Assembly: GCA_025965495.1 (NCBI GenBank)
Contig: JAOPWW010000465.1
Location: 1 to 15,016 of the forward strand
Direction: 5' to 3'
Source: Frankiales bacterium
GTDB taxonomy: Bacteria > Actinomycetota > Actinomycetes > Mycobacteriales > SCTD01
Length of the DNA stretch: 15,016 bases
Notes under the pieces: model-generated
What the model was told of the DNA's origin: nothing
Database searches by the model: none
The model's input: only the letters and a program-made list of their open reading frames with translations
Part shown: piece after piece, positions 14,436-15,016 of the stretch
How positions within the stretch are numbered: position 1 is the stretch's first letter
Layout of the letters: every line of letters starts with the position of its first letter
Position numbers and translations under genes: made by a program

Positions 14436-15016
14436 ATGACCACCGTCGACAAGGCGTACGACATCCCCACCGAGGTCGCCGAGGCCGCGATCCTCCCCGC
14501 GTCCTACAAGGACCACGAGAACATCGCCTTCCCCGCCTACGCGTGGCTGCGCAAGAACGCGCCGCTCGCCAAGGCCAAGCTCGACAACTACGACGAGCTC
14601 TGGCTCGTCAGCAAGTACGACGACCTCATGGAGATCGAGCGCCAGCCCGAGATCTTCTCGAGCACCAACCACAACCCGATCCTCAACGACCAGCCGTCCG
14701 ACGCGTTCGTCGCCAGCCTCACCGGCGGCACCTACCGCGCCATGGAATCCCCGGTCTTCATGGACGCGCCGGAGCACACCAAGATCCGGGCGATCGCGAA
14801 CCAGTGGTTCATGCCGCGCAACGTGAAGCGCTTCGAGGGCGACATGCGTGAGATCGCCGTCAACGCGATCGAGCAGGTGCTCGCGAAGGACGGCGAGGTC
14901 GACTTCTGTGCGGACTTCGCCCTCGGCTACCCGCTGCACGTGATCATGTCCCTCTTCGGGGTCCCCGAGGAGGACGAGCCGATCATGCTCAAGCTGACGC
15001 AGGAGTTCTTCGGCGT
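14436..15016 (+). CDS. Cytochrome P450, CYP108-like, N-terminal part (3' end beyond the window)
   Basis: The first 193 residues of a soluble bacterial P450 are visible; the haem-binding Cys loop lies outside the window. The ATG at 14436 has GGAGAGA (14424-14430) five bases upstream. Recognisable features are the beta-1 region LWLVSKYDDLMEIERQPEIF (55-74), the C-helix MDAPEHTKIRAIANQWF (109-125) with H114 and R118 near the haem propionates, and YPLHVIMSLFGVPEEDEP (165-182) followed by KLTQEFFG (186-193). From memory these stretches, and the spacing between them, closely resemble P450terp (CYP108A1, alpha-terpineol hydroxylase). Relatives of that family hydroxylate terpenes and alkylaromatics such as p-cymene. 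It needs a ferredoxin and reductase, which may lie downstream. Subfamily assignment is by recollection; P450 identity is certain. Confidence 0.9.
   Translation, partial: MTTVDKAYDIPTEVAEAAILPASYKDHENIAFPAYAWLRKNAPLAKAKLDNYDELWLVSKYDDLMEIERQPEIFSSTNHNPILNDQPSDAFVASLTGGTYRAMESPVFMDAPEHTKIRAIANQWFMPRNVKRFEGDMREIAVNAIEQVLAKDGEVDFCADFALGYPLHVIMSLFGVPEEDEPIMLKLTQEFFG

Overview
The window is very GC-rich DNA with strong third-position G/C bias. It has many GTG start codons, tightly overlapping genes and actinobacterial-style catabolic gene families. It most likely comes from an Actinomycetota chromosome or large plasmid; I cannot name the genus. It is almost entirely coding. I see no tRNA, rRNA, CRISPR array, insertion sequence or origin, and no gene-free stretch above 300 bases (the longest gap is about 240 bases, 10966-11208).

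Left part (1-7989): an aromatic-ring degradation island. It holds a class III extradiol ring-cleavage dioxygenase (minus, cut by the window edge) and a Rieske ferredoxin (minus). Divergent from these is the Rieske oxygenase alpha subunit (plus). A second minus-strand unit carries the oxygenase beta subunit, a short-chain dehydrogenase (probable cis-diol dehydrogenase) and a dienelactone-hydrolase-like protein. Divergent from that is the classical meta-cleavage lower pathway on the plus strand: 2-hydroxypenta-2,4-dienoate hydratase, acylating acetaldehyde dehydrogenase and 4-hydroxy-2-oxovalerate aldolase. Together they describe ring dihydroxylation, rearomatisation to a catechol, meta cleavage, and conversion of the resulting dienoate to pyruvate and an acyl-CoA. 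The two divergent intergenic regions share a 19-bp operator-like motif, GGTTCC-N7-GGAACC, so the separated transcription units, including the split alpha and beta subunits, probably answer to one regulator encoded elsewhere.

Middle (7987-10965, minus): a MarR-family regulator lies downstream of two dissimilar acyl-CoA dehydrogenase genes, which look like the two chains of a heteromeric enzyme.

Right part (11209-15016, plus): an acyl-CoA synthetase, an NAD-type aldehyde dehydrogenase and the N-terminal 193 residues of a cytochrome P450 that resembles CYP108 (P450terp family). A P450 plus aldehyde dehydrogenase would oxidise a methyl or alkyl group to an acid. The Rieske and meta-cleavage genes would then open the ring, and the CoA ligase and acyl-CoA dehydrogenases could handle a released short or branched fatty acid. 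A p-cymene/p-cumate-like alkylaromatic or terpene route fits this set, but the substrate is inference only. Ferredoxin reductase, a P450 redox partner, a convincing meta-cleavage-product hydrolase and the operator-binding regulator are not in the window.
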